Assembly: GCA_940337035.1 (NCBI GenBank)
Contig: OW679202.1
Span: forward strand, 21,839,224-21,903,223
Length of the DNA: 64,000 nt
From: Agriotes lineatus
Taxonomy: Eukaryota > Arthropoda > Insecta > Coleoptera > Elateridae
Direction: 5' to 3'
Under the pieces are notes generated by a model. It was not told the DNA's origin, did not search any database, and worked only from the letters and a program-made list of their open reading frames with translations. Below, piece by piece: positions 12,471 to 22,865 of the stretch (positions are counted from its first letter, which is position 1; the number at the start of each line of letters is the position of its first letter). Position numbers and translations under genes: made by a program.

Positions 12471-12524
12471 TAATGATCTGTTATAATTATAATAGAAACA
12501 GGAATAGCACCAAAAGACTGACAA

Positions 12525-13935
12525 ACCGGAATAATAGTGCCTTTATTTAAGAAAGGGGACACAAAAGAATGTAAGAATTACAGAGGGATCACATTATTGA
12601 GTGTACCGGGCAAACTATATGTAAGGATTTTAGAATCACGAATAAGGAAGAACATAGAGGACACAATACAACATACGCAATGCGGATTCAGAGCAAACAG
12701 AGGAGTGCAGGACTAGATATTTATAATAAGACAGCTAAGCGAAAAAGCTATTAAGAAAGGGGGACAAATACATATCTGTTTTGTAGATTTACAGATGGAT
12801 TTTGACAGAATTAAAAGAGAACAAGTGTGGAAAACATTGAAAAAAAGAGGAATTGACGATGAAACAATAACAGCAGTTAAAGCACTATATAAAGATAACT
12901 CCAATATAGTAAGATCAAGGAACGAGGAATCAAAGGAATTCAGAACAACTGTAGGATTGAGGCAAGGCTGTGTGCTTAGCCCGTTATTATTCACATTGGT
13001 AATACACGAAGCAATCAAGAAAAGGAAGAAAAAAGTTAAAAAATACCAAGTAGGATACTGAAGAATGGAAATTACTGAGATGACGGAGCTTTTATATGCA
13101 GATGATATGGTGATCTTCGGAAGAACAAAGGAAGAATTACAACACAACGTAGAGATATACAACGCAGAGTTAACGAAAAAGAACATGAAGATTAACACAG
13201 GAAAAACAAAAACAATGATAATAAACACAGAAGCACAAACGCACAGTATTACCGTAGAAGGAAAGAAATTAGAGCAAGTGGACGTATACAAATATCTGGG
13301 AGTATGCATAAGTAGCAATGGTAAATTAGACCATGAAATTAAAGAAAGAGTGGAGGCTCCTGGGAGATTGTTTTATGCGATCAAATCTACATTCTTAGGA
13401 AAAAGAGACGTCCCTAAAGAACCAAAGGGGAGGTGTTTAAGAAAGTTGTGGTCCCGGTCCTAACATACGGAAGCGAGTAGTGGACAACAACAAACGAACA
13501 TAAAAGTAAAATTAGAAGTACAGAGATGAGATTTCTAAGAAAAATTTAAAATAAAACGCTCAGAGACAAAATAAGAAACGAAGTGTTTAGGGAGGTTTTA
13601 AAAGTGAAATCAGTGGAAACAATAGTGCAAGAGAAACAGTTGGGTTGGTTGGGACATATACATAGAATGGACAATGGAAGAGTGGCAAAAAAGGTGTGTG
13701 AAGCAAGAATACCGGGGAAAGGCAAGAAAGGCAGACCAAGAAGAAAATGGAAAGACGAGGTGAAAGAGGCGGTAGAAGAGAGAGGAGAGAAATGGGCTGA
13801 ATTGCCAAGAATAACACAAGATAGAAAGAAATGGAGGGAAATATGTAGAATACCACCAAACAAAGGGGACAACTCAACTCAATAGCCTTACACCGCAAGG
13901 TAGATGGGCTTAGGATTAAGTAAATAAGTAAGTAC
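12525..13935 (+). pseudogene. RTE/CR1-like non-LTR retrotransposon, 5'-truncated reverse transcriptase
   Basis: Reverse transcriptase reads from about 12528: VPLFKKGD and NYRGITLLSVPGK, then QCGFRANRG, FVDLQMDFDRI, LRQGCVLSPLLF, and the catalytic box LLYADDMVIFG at about 13087-13119, which is intact. In-frame stops interrupt at about 12712 and 13059, a frameshift lies near 13425 and another stop follows near 13480. The C-terminal GWLGHIHRMDNGR and the basic GKGKKGRPRRKWKDEV tail end at 13885. The 3' end is a short UTR finishing in a GTAAATAAGTAAGTA repeat (about 13918-13935), as is common in insect RTE-like elements. The endonuclease domain is missing. It is inserted beside the 5' end of the transposase gene. 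Confidence 0.9.
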
Positions 13936-14224
13936 GAGTATAATTATAAACGTCACACAGCAATGACAAAAATAAATGTGCATGTAGTTTGTTTACATAT
14001 TTCCAAGGCACCACTGATTTCTTCAAAAATAGCATTTTTTATTTCTTTAATCTATAAGGTTCCGGAAATTGTAAAATTATAAACAATAGTATCTACAGAT
14101 GCAGTATTTTTTTCTTTACAAAAAACTTATTTACACTTTAATAAAAAAATAGGAGAGCCAATAATCAAACATTCAAAATTTACCATTGAAATCTGTATGC
14201 TGCGTCGCATAAGTCACCACCCTG

Positions 14225-14432
14225 TATAATATGCATGCAAAATATCGTCTTCGTGCAACTAATAGTTTTTGGGTTATACTGCCAACAGACAGACAGACGG
14301 AATTGAGAAAACCTGTTTTCCGTCATCTAAGGACCCTTAAACGTGAAGATCTGAAAAAATCTCCGAAGGTCATTTCTTCGCGATTACAATACTTCCCTTG
14401 TCTTTTAGACAAGAGAGTAAAAAAACCTAAAC
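14225..14432. repeat. Dispersed repeat E, right half of interrupted copy
   Basis: This resumes the sequence of 4573-4780 ('atatgcatgcaa', 'cagacagacagac', 'gaagatctgaa', 'cgcgattacaatacttcc'). Its terminal hairpin 'cttgtcttttagacaag' corresponds to the one at 4738-4769. It completes the interrupted copy begun at 10503. Confidence 0.75.
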
Positions 14433-14775
14433 AGAACTCAAAACTCTAAAATAAAATATGTTTTGCACGAGAAATAATTTACGTGATATGTTGCAATCAG
14501 AGTAGTTGACACTAAAAAAATGAAAATTGCCTGAACACAATAGATTATTAGTTATACAGATTTAATCAGTTTAATCTACTACCTGTCATACCTTTAAAAT
14601 TTTTTAGTCACTTGTCATTAATTATTAATTTCCAGTCAGGACTTATTGACTCTACACAGTACACATAACTCACACCACAACACAGATACGCATCCGCAGT
14701 TCCATCTCTAGATCTTCCACATTAGAGGGCAGCGGGTGGGCGGGGAACCCTGCAATCTTTTATTCATTACTAAAT
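14433..14775. other. No feature recognised
   Basis: AT-rich sequence with a slightly GC-richer patch near 14725-14755. No coding frame or repeat boundary is supported. Confidence 0.4.
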
Positions 14776-14985
14776 ACTTAACGTGAAATTAACGTGAAAC
14801 GTGAATCACGCCTTGGAAATGTTCACTCACGTTTACATCCCAATTTTCAAATATTAGTCACGTTCACGACGGGACCCACGGTGACCCAGCGTGACCCGAC
14901 TGTTATCACGTCACGCGCATCTATTAAGTATTCCGGAGCCGTCCCGCCGATATAAAAGGTTCCCGTAGTCAGTCCAGTATGTGCC
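14776..14985 (+). promoter_or_regulatory. Putative RNA polymerase II promoter with CGTGA cluster
   Basis: About ten CGTGA/TCACG half-sites are packed into 14780-14920, in both orientations. They are followed by a TATA box TATAAAAG at 14951-14958 and an arthropod-type initiator TCAGTC at 14969-14974. The TATA-initiator spacing (about 20 bases to the A) is shorter than the usual 30, so the true start may lie a little downstream. No long ORF follows, although an AATAAA polyadenylation signal occurs at about 15463. It could be the promoter of a host gene with a distant coding exon, a non-coding RNA, or an LTR. Confidence 0.4.
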
Positions 14986-16730
14986 GGCATCTGTCGCACA
15001 TAACACGAGCAGCTGCCGAGTACTACAATGTATTGTGTTCCCTTAAGTTTTAAGTGATAACGGCATACAGTGTTGTGGTCAACTAATTGACACGTGGCGC
15101 TCTTTAAGAACCTCATATAACGCTGTAATTTAGTGATAAACTTTAGTTGCGTCAACTAACCAATAACCTATGTCTAAATATTTGATAAAGTCAATCCTCA
15201 GGTTTAGCAGTCTGTAACAATTTTGTGATATAATATAGGTAATAGGAATAACCTTTTCTTACTATTTAGTTAAGCCTTTTGACTATACATACTTGTATTC
15301 ACATTCAATAGAATTAGATTAAATTATCCTGTGATTTCTTTCATGATGTGTGCATGCGACCCTTGGCTCATGATGTGTGTTTGCGTATAAAGGAGTTGTA
15401 AGGGATTTAATTAATGTAAGTCGACGCAGTAGGACGCTGGCCGTTGCATACCAACACTGTCAATAAACCAAGAGGATTGTTCTGACTTCAAAAAAAAACC
15501 CTGTCTAAAAGATTCCAAATTGAGTGACGCTCAGTTCATAATATTTCATTCATTTCAACAAGTCCTCGCCCTAATCAACGAGTACCGGAGTGAACTACGA
15601 CCTCCTGGCGGGTTAGCTGGCAAAAATCTTGTTACAGGAACATCGTAATGCAGTTGGGGTGAATGATGCCTGTATTTTTCCGATTTGTCATCTTACAAAA
15701 TATCACAGTAAAGTTGAAACCTGTTTTTTCTAGAAATACGAACTAATTATGTAACAAAATTGACTCCCAGCGTCGCAGCGTTGATTTCACTGTAATAAAA
15801 TGGGGCTGTCATCGTGTGGCCTGTTTTGATGCAGTAAATAGAATTTAATCTGTTACACAGAGTAACCTAATAATTTTACAATAAAATTGAATATTCAAGC
15901 GTTATTCCCGAATATTAATACTTGCTTCTTTATGTTACAGAACAGTATGCGTAAATAAAATTTGAATATTACACAAACATAAAAAAAGTCATCATTACGA
16001 TTTTGTTTTATAGACTAATAGTTGTCGATTTGTTACATAAACTTTGAGCTTGCAGCAATTAAAAGCTGTCGTTTGGTTTTTGTTGCAGGTGCGTGTTTTT
16101 AAGAAAAAATATATTACATAATATAAGTAAATTATCCTTAGAATGGTGACGCACATTACATAAAATAACTATTATAATTAGCCAAAGTGTGATTCCTACA
16201 ACATTAGGAATATAACGTGGCTGCCACTTATTGTTTCGCAAGACCATTCCCTTTGCGTTGTACATTTTATTGTAGAATATATTTGCGAACATCATGCAAA
16301 TGCTCCAGGCTGTTTACGTTGATTATCAGCGTTTCTAAGAAGCTTGTAATAAATAATTTGGAATGCATGGAACATGGAACGCGATCGTAATTCCTACCCT
16401 TGTGCGCAGTCTACTCTAAACAACTATGGTTATAAAAAGTTGAAAATATTTCATACTTATTTTCTATCTAAGAAGAAACCATGTGAAATTTCTGTTAACA
16501 ATATATGCCTATACATTTGCACAGTTCGAAATCATTTAAATTTTCTGTAGTTGTGCAAAAAATATTTGAAACCAGTTTGATTTCAATTATTGCTATCATA
16601 AATATTTTGATAAATTTACTTAACACACCTCCACTATGCTCAGCAGTAGTGCAATAATGGCGGCAGTCGAAGAAGGGTTGGAAGTGTAATATGTTTATGG
16701 GTACAGATTTACTTATAACTAAGCAACATA
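14986..16730. other. Non-coding stretch after the putative promoter
   Basis: The only notable signals are AATAAA at about 15463, soon followed by an A-rich run (about 15489), consistent with a processed 3' end. The small open frames lack any recognisable domain. The remainder is AT-rich and unassigned. Confidence 0.35.
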
Positions 16731-17080
16731 CAGGGTGTTCCGAAAAATCGTTTACAAATTTTCAGGGATTAGAGAGGAAGGCAAGTGAAGTAATTTTCGC
16801 TACGCAACATATGGTCGGAAACGTCTCCTTGTTATTGAAAAAAATATTTATTACAGATTGCTTTTTATCGTAAGTTACAAATGTAAAAAACAACAAAGTG
16901 GTACTTAACAACCATAATTCATAATAATTGCTCGAACTGTCGACCTACAACATCGTTGCAAGCGTGGCAGCGACGCACCATGTTAGCTCGAACTCTGGCC
17001 AAAATTCCTGGAGTTTCCCGGATGTTTCCACAGGCATCAATAATTCGGGCTACCAAGTCCTCCTGTGTGTACACATACAT
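16731..17080 (-). pseudogene. Mariner-like transposase 3' end with one TIR
   Basis: The minus strand encodes the last ~50 residues of an IS630-Tc1-mariner transposase, with EDLVARIIDACGNIRETPGI followed by RRCHACNDVVGRQFEQLL and a stop at 16919. It is followed by about 190 bases of 3' sequence ending in the terminus CAGGGTGTTCCGAAAAATCG at 16731, with TA just outside (16729-16730). The other terminus and the catalytic domain are missing, so the element is truncated at about 17080. The family is different from the transposase at 11.4-12.5 kb. Confidence 0.8.
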
Positions 17081-17841
17081 AAAGCGGAAAACGCTAATCA
17101 ACTTATATCAAAAACGTATAATAAGCGATATGTAAGACGTTGAAGTTGAGTTAAAAAATCTGGTGTGATACACTCACACAACTTCCTTTTACAGTGATCT
17201 TATAATTAGCCAAACATTTGATTTTTAGTTTGCATTTGTCAAAAATTTTCAAAAATCACAAATTCTACAAAAACGGTACAAAATAGAGCGTTAGTTCACG
17301 AGACAAATTTTCTCAAAAATTTTAAGCTGAATTCAAAAATGTAATAATATACCGGATGTGGGAGTTTTATTTCAAATAGGAGTTAATTAAAAAAATAGAA
17401 ATAAAAACAAAAGAAATCCATTTCAGAAGTATTCAACTGGAAAATCACCTACCTCACATCAATACACAATAAAAATGTAAAGTTTGAAAAAAGAGCAGAT
17501 CACTAAAATCATCATAACGGCCATACTACCTTATAGGGAATTTTCTAAACCAAATCATTATAATGACCACCATGTGCATGATAAAAGGATTAGCAAAAAG
17601 TAACAAGTATGCTCATTACCATCAACAACTAATCAGAGGGTTTAATGCATATAAGAAGTGTAACTGTAATAACCTTTAACGACCTCCTAATGGGAAATAA
17701 ATGTGAATAATATTTTAAAGCTATTAAATATTTCGGACATGTATCATTTAAAACATGTAAAACTTTGATTCCATGTTTTGCTTAGATATAGATAAGTGAA
17801 AAAGTGATTTTTTAAGTCGGACATGTAAAATAGTCTACGGT

Positions 17842-17897
17842 GAAATGGCGACGGCGAAATGGCGACGGCGAAACGGCGACGGCGAAATGGCAACGGC
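17842..17897. repeat. 14-bp minisatellite, four copies
   Basis: Four head-to-tail units of GAAATGGCGACGGC with a few substitutions. The unit is not a multiple of three and there is no open frame through it. Its GC content is well above its surroundings. Confidence 0.85.
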
Positions 17898-17899
17898 AA

Positions 17900-18873
17900 A
17901 ACGTCCCATTCCGTTTAAAATTTCGAATCCCTTCTCGTTTTGAACGTAGCGATATTTCACATTGACAGATGGTCGGATAGATTCAAAGGAATGCTCTGCA
18001 TTGTTTCGCTATCTGTCGCTTTACCATCAGACGTAAAGTAATTCTCGTGGCTAACGAAGCCTTTCATAAAACCTTTCGTTCGCGTATGGAATGACGCTAA
18101 TTGCTCGTAGAAGTCCTTTAAAATGCCGCTGCCTTCTTATTATCGTCTCACCGATCCCTGAAGAATCTGTCTTAACATCGCACGTAATACCAAGCAAATT
18201 TTTCCTTCGACATTCTGGAAAGCTGTTTATTTTGGTTCTGTCTTCGAGCCCACAAATCTAGCACAATTTTGGCTGTCAGCGATTCAGTACGCACCGCCAA
18301 GATTTTGTGCAACTTTTGGGTTTTGAGACTTTCCTTGATATTCTCATTTTGCCAGCGATTGAACTAGATTTCAGCTAAGTCGAATTTGATACCATTATAA
18401 CTCAAGATACGCAACATGACTGATGATGTCCTTATTCCTTTTAAAACTGAGATGCACCGGCAATAAAGCGTATCATTCCCCCTTTCGGGACGCCAGTAGC
18501 TATAATACGGTCAGCTTCGCCCCGGTCCCACAGTACCGTCTTGAACCGGGTGTGGTTTCTAGGTCTATTCTACTTCTGGTAACTTTTTATTTCAGCATCG
18601 AAGCTAAAACGTAAGTCTCAGACTAGCATATGGCAAACCACCACTATTGTGAGCCCGTCCACAACTAGTTAGCCGGGTCCCGTGACTCCGAGGGCTTGTG
18701 CTAATTACCCGTAATACTTGTGGGAACCTCTGCCGCATTTGTGGAACAGGATAACCCGCCAGGTAGTTCTGAATCCGACACCTCAAACGACAATTTGCTC
18801 GTCTTGGATACTACTACATCAGAAATAGTCCTTGACCGGCACCCAAACGACAGGCCCCCTGTGCACCCCGTCA
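17900..18873. other. Mixed-composition sequence before the gap
   Basis: The stretch 18000-18870 is GC-richer than its neighbours. On the minus strand, around 18000-18130, short peptide-like phrases such as YEQLASFHTRTKGFMKG are open. On the plus strand a frame is open from 18705 into the gap (AAFVEQDNPPGSSESD, then LLVLDTTTSEIVLDRHPND). I do not recognise either. They may be remnants of an unidentified element or a coding exon cut by the gap. Confidence 0.3.
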
Positions 18874-18973
18874 NNNNNNNNNNNNNNNNNNNNNNNNNNN
18901 NNNNNNNNNNNNNNNNNNNNNNNNNNNNNNNNNNNNNNNNNNNNNNNNNNNNNNNNNNNNNNNNNNNNNNNNN
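18874..18973. other. Assembly gap of 100 N
   Basis: Exactly one hundred undetermined bases. The round number suggests a scaffolding gap of unknown true size. Sequences on both sides are unassigned. Confidence 0.99.
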
Positions 18974-19109
18974 TTGCTTTTCGAAATCCAAATTGAGTGG
19001 GACCCATGTATTGTTCACAGAGCGTATACAAACGAAAAAAATTCACATTTTCAAGAAAGCTTTTAAAAGAAGGCCCATCAGGCTGTTTACTCGGTAGTCG
19101 GCTCAGTTG

Positions 19110-20805
19110 TTGGAATTAGATTTTGTAGGGATTGCTGTAAACGTTGAATTTAACCATTCCAGAGGGATATTCCCTGAGTCGTAGATTTTATTAAAGACGT
19201 TAGTGAGTCTTCCTATATTTTTATCTTCTAATAGTTTTAAAAGTTCGCCATCAGGACCTGGAGCCTTACCGTCTTTCATAAGGACAATGCCTTCTTAACT
19301 TCGTCTTTTGTAATTGCTGGGCCGGGAATGCATTCTGGTATTTCTACCTCTGCCATCTTTAAATAATTCTTTTATATAATTCTCCCATGTCGTCATTCCT
19401 TTTTGTTTGTCTGTTATCCAAACACCTTTATCGTCTACCAGATTTTCAGGGGGTCGTGTTTTATAAAGACCTGTTGCTTCTTTCACTTTTTTGTGTAGGT
19501 TAAAGTTATCTTGTATCTTTTATAATTACTTGATGTCATTGTATTTTTCATTGTACCAGTTATTTTTCGCATGTCTTATTTCATTTCTTGTCTGTCTTTG
19601 GATATTGTTGTATTAGTTTTGGTTTGTTTGTTTGATTTTTTGCTCCTTTCCCATCAGTATTAATATATGTTCTGTCATCCATGGTTTCCTCTTTTGTGTA
19701 TCTTCTTTTAAATATTGTTCTTTTGCAGTTGTCATTGCTTGTTTGAATCTTTCTAGTTCTTTTTCGATATTTGATTTGCTTCTGTTTGTTTTTTTATTTA
19801 TACATTGCGTGATGTATTCTTTAGTGTTTTCTTCTCTGAGTTTTCTTAAGTTCCAGTGTTTGGTTTTTTTGCTGTGTTACTCTTTTTAATTTTAGTCTAA
19901 ATTTACCTACTATTGGGTTATGGTCGGAGTCGATGTCTGCCCCTGGGTACCGATAAACAACAATTCCTAAAACATTTGTTAATTAAGATGAGGTCTATTT
20001 GGTTGTGCATAACGTTGTCTGGTCTATCTGCAGGTGCTTTCTACGTATAGACTGTTCTGGCGTGTATCTGAAAAAAGGTGTTAAGTATAACCAATTCTTC
20101 CTTCGCAAATGAGTCTATCACCTCTTCCCCATCTTCTCCTTATCTGCGTTCTCCTATTTTGAAGTTATAGTCACCCATTACTAATATTATTTCGTGTTTC
20201 TTTAGTGTCTGTAACATTTTTGTTATTGAGAATGTAAAATGCTTCCACGTCTTTGTCACTACTGTCTGAGGTAGGTGCACTTGAGATAGAAACTCAAGCA
20301 TGACGTTGTGCACTTTTCCAGATTAGTATAAAGTGCGTACATTCCACTTGCCAATTTTTATTTCATATTTATCAATTTTTAATGATATATTTCTGGTCGA
20401 TGTCATAGTTGGTGTGTGGAGGTTTCGCTTGCTGACGACCTGGAAAGCTTCACCATTTCTTCCCCTGTCGAATTTTGGTATCCGATCACCATGATCAGTA
20501 TTTAAAATGGTTAAGTTATGTGGTTTTCCCTTGCCTTCTCCAATACAGTGTCATACCCAGTGGGGATCATATGCGATCTTCGCCTATGAGTCTCTGCTGA
20601 CTAGCCATTAGGGATGTACTCATCGATAGCCTTGACCCAGTAATGACGCAGCTGCTATCCTGCGTCATGCTAGTTTTGGTCCGCCCCGAGTATTTCATTT
20701 TCGCGATTTCACCCATATCTGGGAGGCATTCCCCGATCCGCCACCTGGGGAGGCGCCCAATAGGGGACTAGCAACCCCACACGGGCTCTCGGTTGTTGGA
20801 TAATT
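19110..20805 (-). pseudogene. RTE-like non-LTR retrotransposon, 5' part with endonuclease
   Basis: Reading on the minus strand from about 20805, a GC-rich 5' leader (CCGAGAGCCCGTGTGGGG) is followed by an APE-type endonuclease. Its N-terminus is KIGKWNVRTLY (about 20330-20360). After an apparent internal deletion come GDYNFKIGE (about 20140-20170) and DIDSDHNPIVG (about 19910-19945), which keeps the catalytic SDH. Linker sequence then leads to the start of the reverse transcriptase (KEATGLYKTRPPENLVDD, then KAPGPDG near 19250 and LLKLLEDKNIGRLTNVFNKI). The element is cut off at about 19110, so the catalytic YADD region is missing. Stops and frameshifts are numerous. It is separate from the RTE copy at 12.5-13.9 kb. 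Confidence 0.82.
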
Positions 20806-20819
20806 TCAAGGTGTTTTCA

Positions 20820-21200
20820 TTTTCGTACGTTAAAGTTCTGGCGAGCTTCCTTCTTGGTGTTCTTGTGTCTGTTGATTCGGCATCTAAATCTTCCTTTCAC
20901 TAGGTGGTGAGCAGATCCACCCCATTTCGTCTAAAATACTTGTGGCTGTTTTTGTATTAGGATGTAGGCTGATTAGTTGATCTTCCGTCTGGCGATTGTG
21001 AATGTGCTTGCGATTTTTTCATTGTACTAATCCTTCTTTCCAACCTTTGCATTCATATCGCCTAGTAGAATTTTTATGTCATTGGCTGGCGTTATATCAT
21101 ATGTTCTTTCTATTGATTATTAGAAGTTCTTCTTGGTGTTTTTTTCCTCTGGAAGGTGCGCATTCGTAATGGCAAATTGAAAAACTTCAAATCGACTGTA
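20820..21200 (-). pseudogene. Endonuclease relic of a second non-LTR retrotransposon
   Basis: On the minus strand the phrase ILLGDMNAKVGKKD (about 21010-21080) is the GDxNAK motif of an APE-type endonuclease. Some 130 bases further on (about 20830-20925) the frame reads GSAHHLVKGRFRCRINRHK, the place where related elements have SDHHLV, so the catalytic aspartate has become alanine. Frameshifts separate the two. It abuts the 5' end of the element at 19110-20805 and is in the same orientation, but is a different family. Confidence 0.7.
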
Positions 21201-21376
21201 CTATATTTTGCTAATTTGTTCTATGGAGTCATTAAACTAGGCACTTCAAGGGAGAAAAATATAGTAATTAGGGAATACCTTTGCATTGAATGAAAAATGT
21301 TCGATGTTATTGCATGATTAGCCCATAACATGAAATTGTCACTGCTACATTCAAATTTATTCCACTGACTACTGTA

Positions 21377-22131
21377 CAGGGTTATTCATTATAAATTACC
21401 CACCCCTTATCATCGTTATTATTGTCTATAGAAAAAAAAGTTTTAAATAAAAGTTATGTGGTTATAACTGAATTTTGTTAAAATGCTATCAAAAGTACAG
21501 TGGCGTGCATAATTAAGGGGATACAAAAAAGTAATATATTTTTTTAAATGGAACACCCTGTATATTATTAAATTTTTGGAATGATCTTTCTTTCCTGATT
21601 TCAAAAATATACCATATGTTACCCCTACCTTATACCGTTTTTGAGTTATTAAACGTCGAATATTATTATTTATTATTATTTTGTATAGTATAACAAGTAA
21701 ATATTTGGACTTTTTCTTCCTCACTGTAAACCATTTTGATTATTTCATTAAATAAATGTCACTTATCAAACATTAGTTGTCATTTTCATAGCTTACTTTA
21801 ATAATGTTAACTTTTCCATATTTACAGTAACTACTTTAACTAAGATATTCGACGGTTAATAACTCAAAAACGGTATAATATAGGGGTAACATATAATATA
21901 TTTTTGAAATCGGGAGAAAAAGATCATTCCAAAAATTTAATAATATACAGGGTGTTCCATTTAAAAAAATATATTACTTTTTTGTATCCCCTTAAACCTG
22001 TACGCCACTGTACTTTTGATAGCATTTAAACAAAATTCAGTCATAACCACACAACTTTTATTTAAAACTTTTTTTTCTATAGACAATAATAACGATGATA
22101 AGGGGTGGGTAATTTATAATGAATAACCCTG
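21377..22131. mobile_element. Composite TA-flanked fold-back, 755 bp
   Basis: The outer ends CAGGGTTATTCATTATAA and its complement are flanked by TA (21375-21376 and 22132-22133). Each arm contains a 184-bp unit (21377-21560 and 21948-22131) in opposite orientation, whose inner ends (GGAACACCCTG / CAGGGTGTTCC) are also flanked by TA. Between them lies a further inverted repeat (about 21563-21665 and 21848-21947). It is non-coding, and the arms are highly similar. Confidence 0.82.
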
Positions 22132-22133
22132 TA

Positions 22134-22865
22134 CCTACTAGTGATATAGTAACTGTAGAATAACCGAAACTTTGTAAATATTTTGACAGTTGACATTTAG
22201 AATTTAACTGTGAAAAAACCTGTAATAGAGTTTACAGAGAAAGAAACTAAAATATTAGTACGTTTCTAAAACTATATATGGGAGTCAAAATTTTTACTTA
22301 TTACGGTTTTGGTTAGATAATATTGATTTGTTATGGATATAAATATTTACAATATTTAATAAAACCACCACACTTATGTTTTAGCCAATATATTAGAAAT
22401 AGTTGTACAAAACAATATCATAATTTGATAGGATGTAGAAAATCCAACCCAATTGAGTTAGCCATTAATAAAATTTAAATAAATAAAATACAACATAGCA
22501 AGAGCCGGGCAAATCAAGAGATAGACCGATTTGCATTTAACACAAAAATCAAATAATAATATTACAGTAGCAGATAAGTTTAATATACATGTACATATGC
22601 TTTGACATTCTACATTAAATTATTCATGATACCTTGAGGGGCTCTATCTATCGTAATATTTAAAATTTATATATTTTAAAGAGCCTAGCGCCCAGTAAGT
22701 AATTGCCAGTATTATAAACTTTGATCCTTTAATTGAGCTTATGACACTACCGGTAACTTGATAAATAGCCAACGGGTATCTTACCAATTAGTATATGAGG
22801 TAAGCTTTGAGTAATAACTATATTTTGTTATATTTATCGGTTTGTATTTGTAAGAACTGCATATC
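22134..22865. other. AT-rich, nothing recognised
   Basis: There is no open frame of note, no splice-supported exon and no repeat boundary that I can see, other than the start of the tandem array at 22866. Confidence 0.45.

Larger units (their letters stand above)
10685..14224. mobile_element. Tc1/mariner-type transposon with ~300-bp TIRs, interrupted
   Basis: The left end reads CAGGGTGGTGACTTGCGCGA and the right end is the near complement, GCGTCGCATAAGTCACCACC then CTG, with TA outside both ends (10683-10684 and 14225-14226). The two terminal repeats, about 10685-10985 and 13940-14224, are diverged, with several small indels. Inside are a small hairpin element, a minus-strand transposase pseudogene and an RTE-like retrotransposon. 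Without the retrotransposon the element would be about 2.1 kb. A further piece of this terminal repeat lies at about 38085-38230, so the family has other copies. Confidence 0.8.

Noticed and set aside
12713..13898. Minus-strand ORFs up to 201 codons, hydrophobic, resembling membrane proteins
   Set aside because: They are the antisense of the A/G-rich RTE reverse-transcriptase sequence. Lysine- and glutamate-rich coding gives phenylalanine- and leucine-rich antisense frames.
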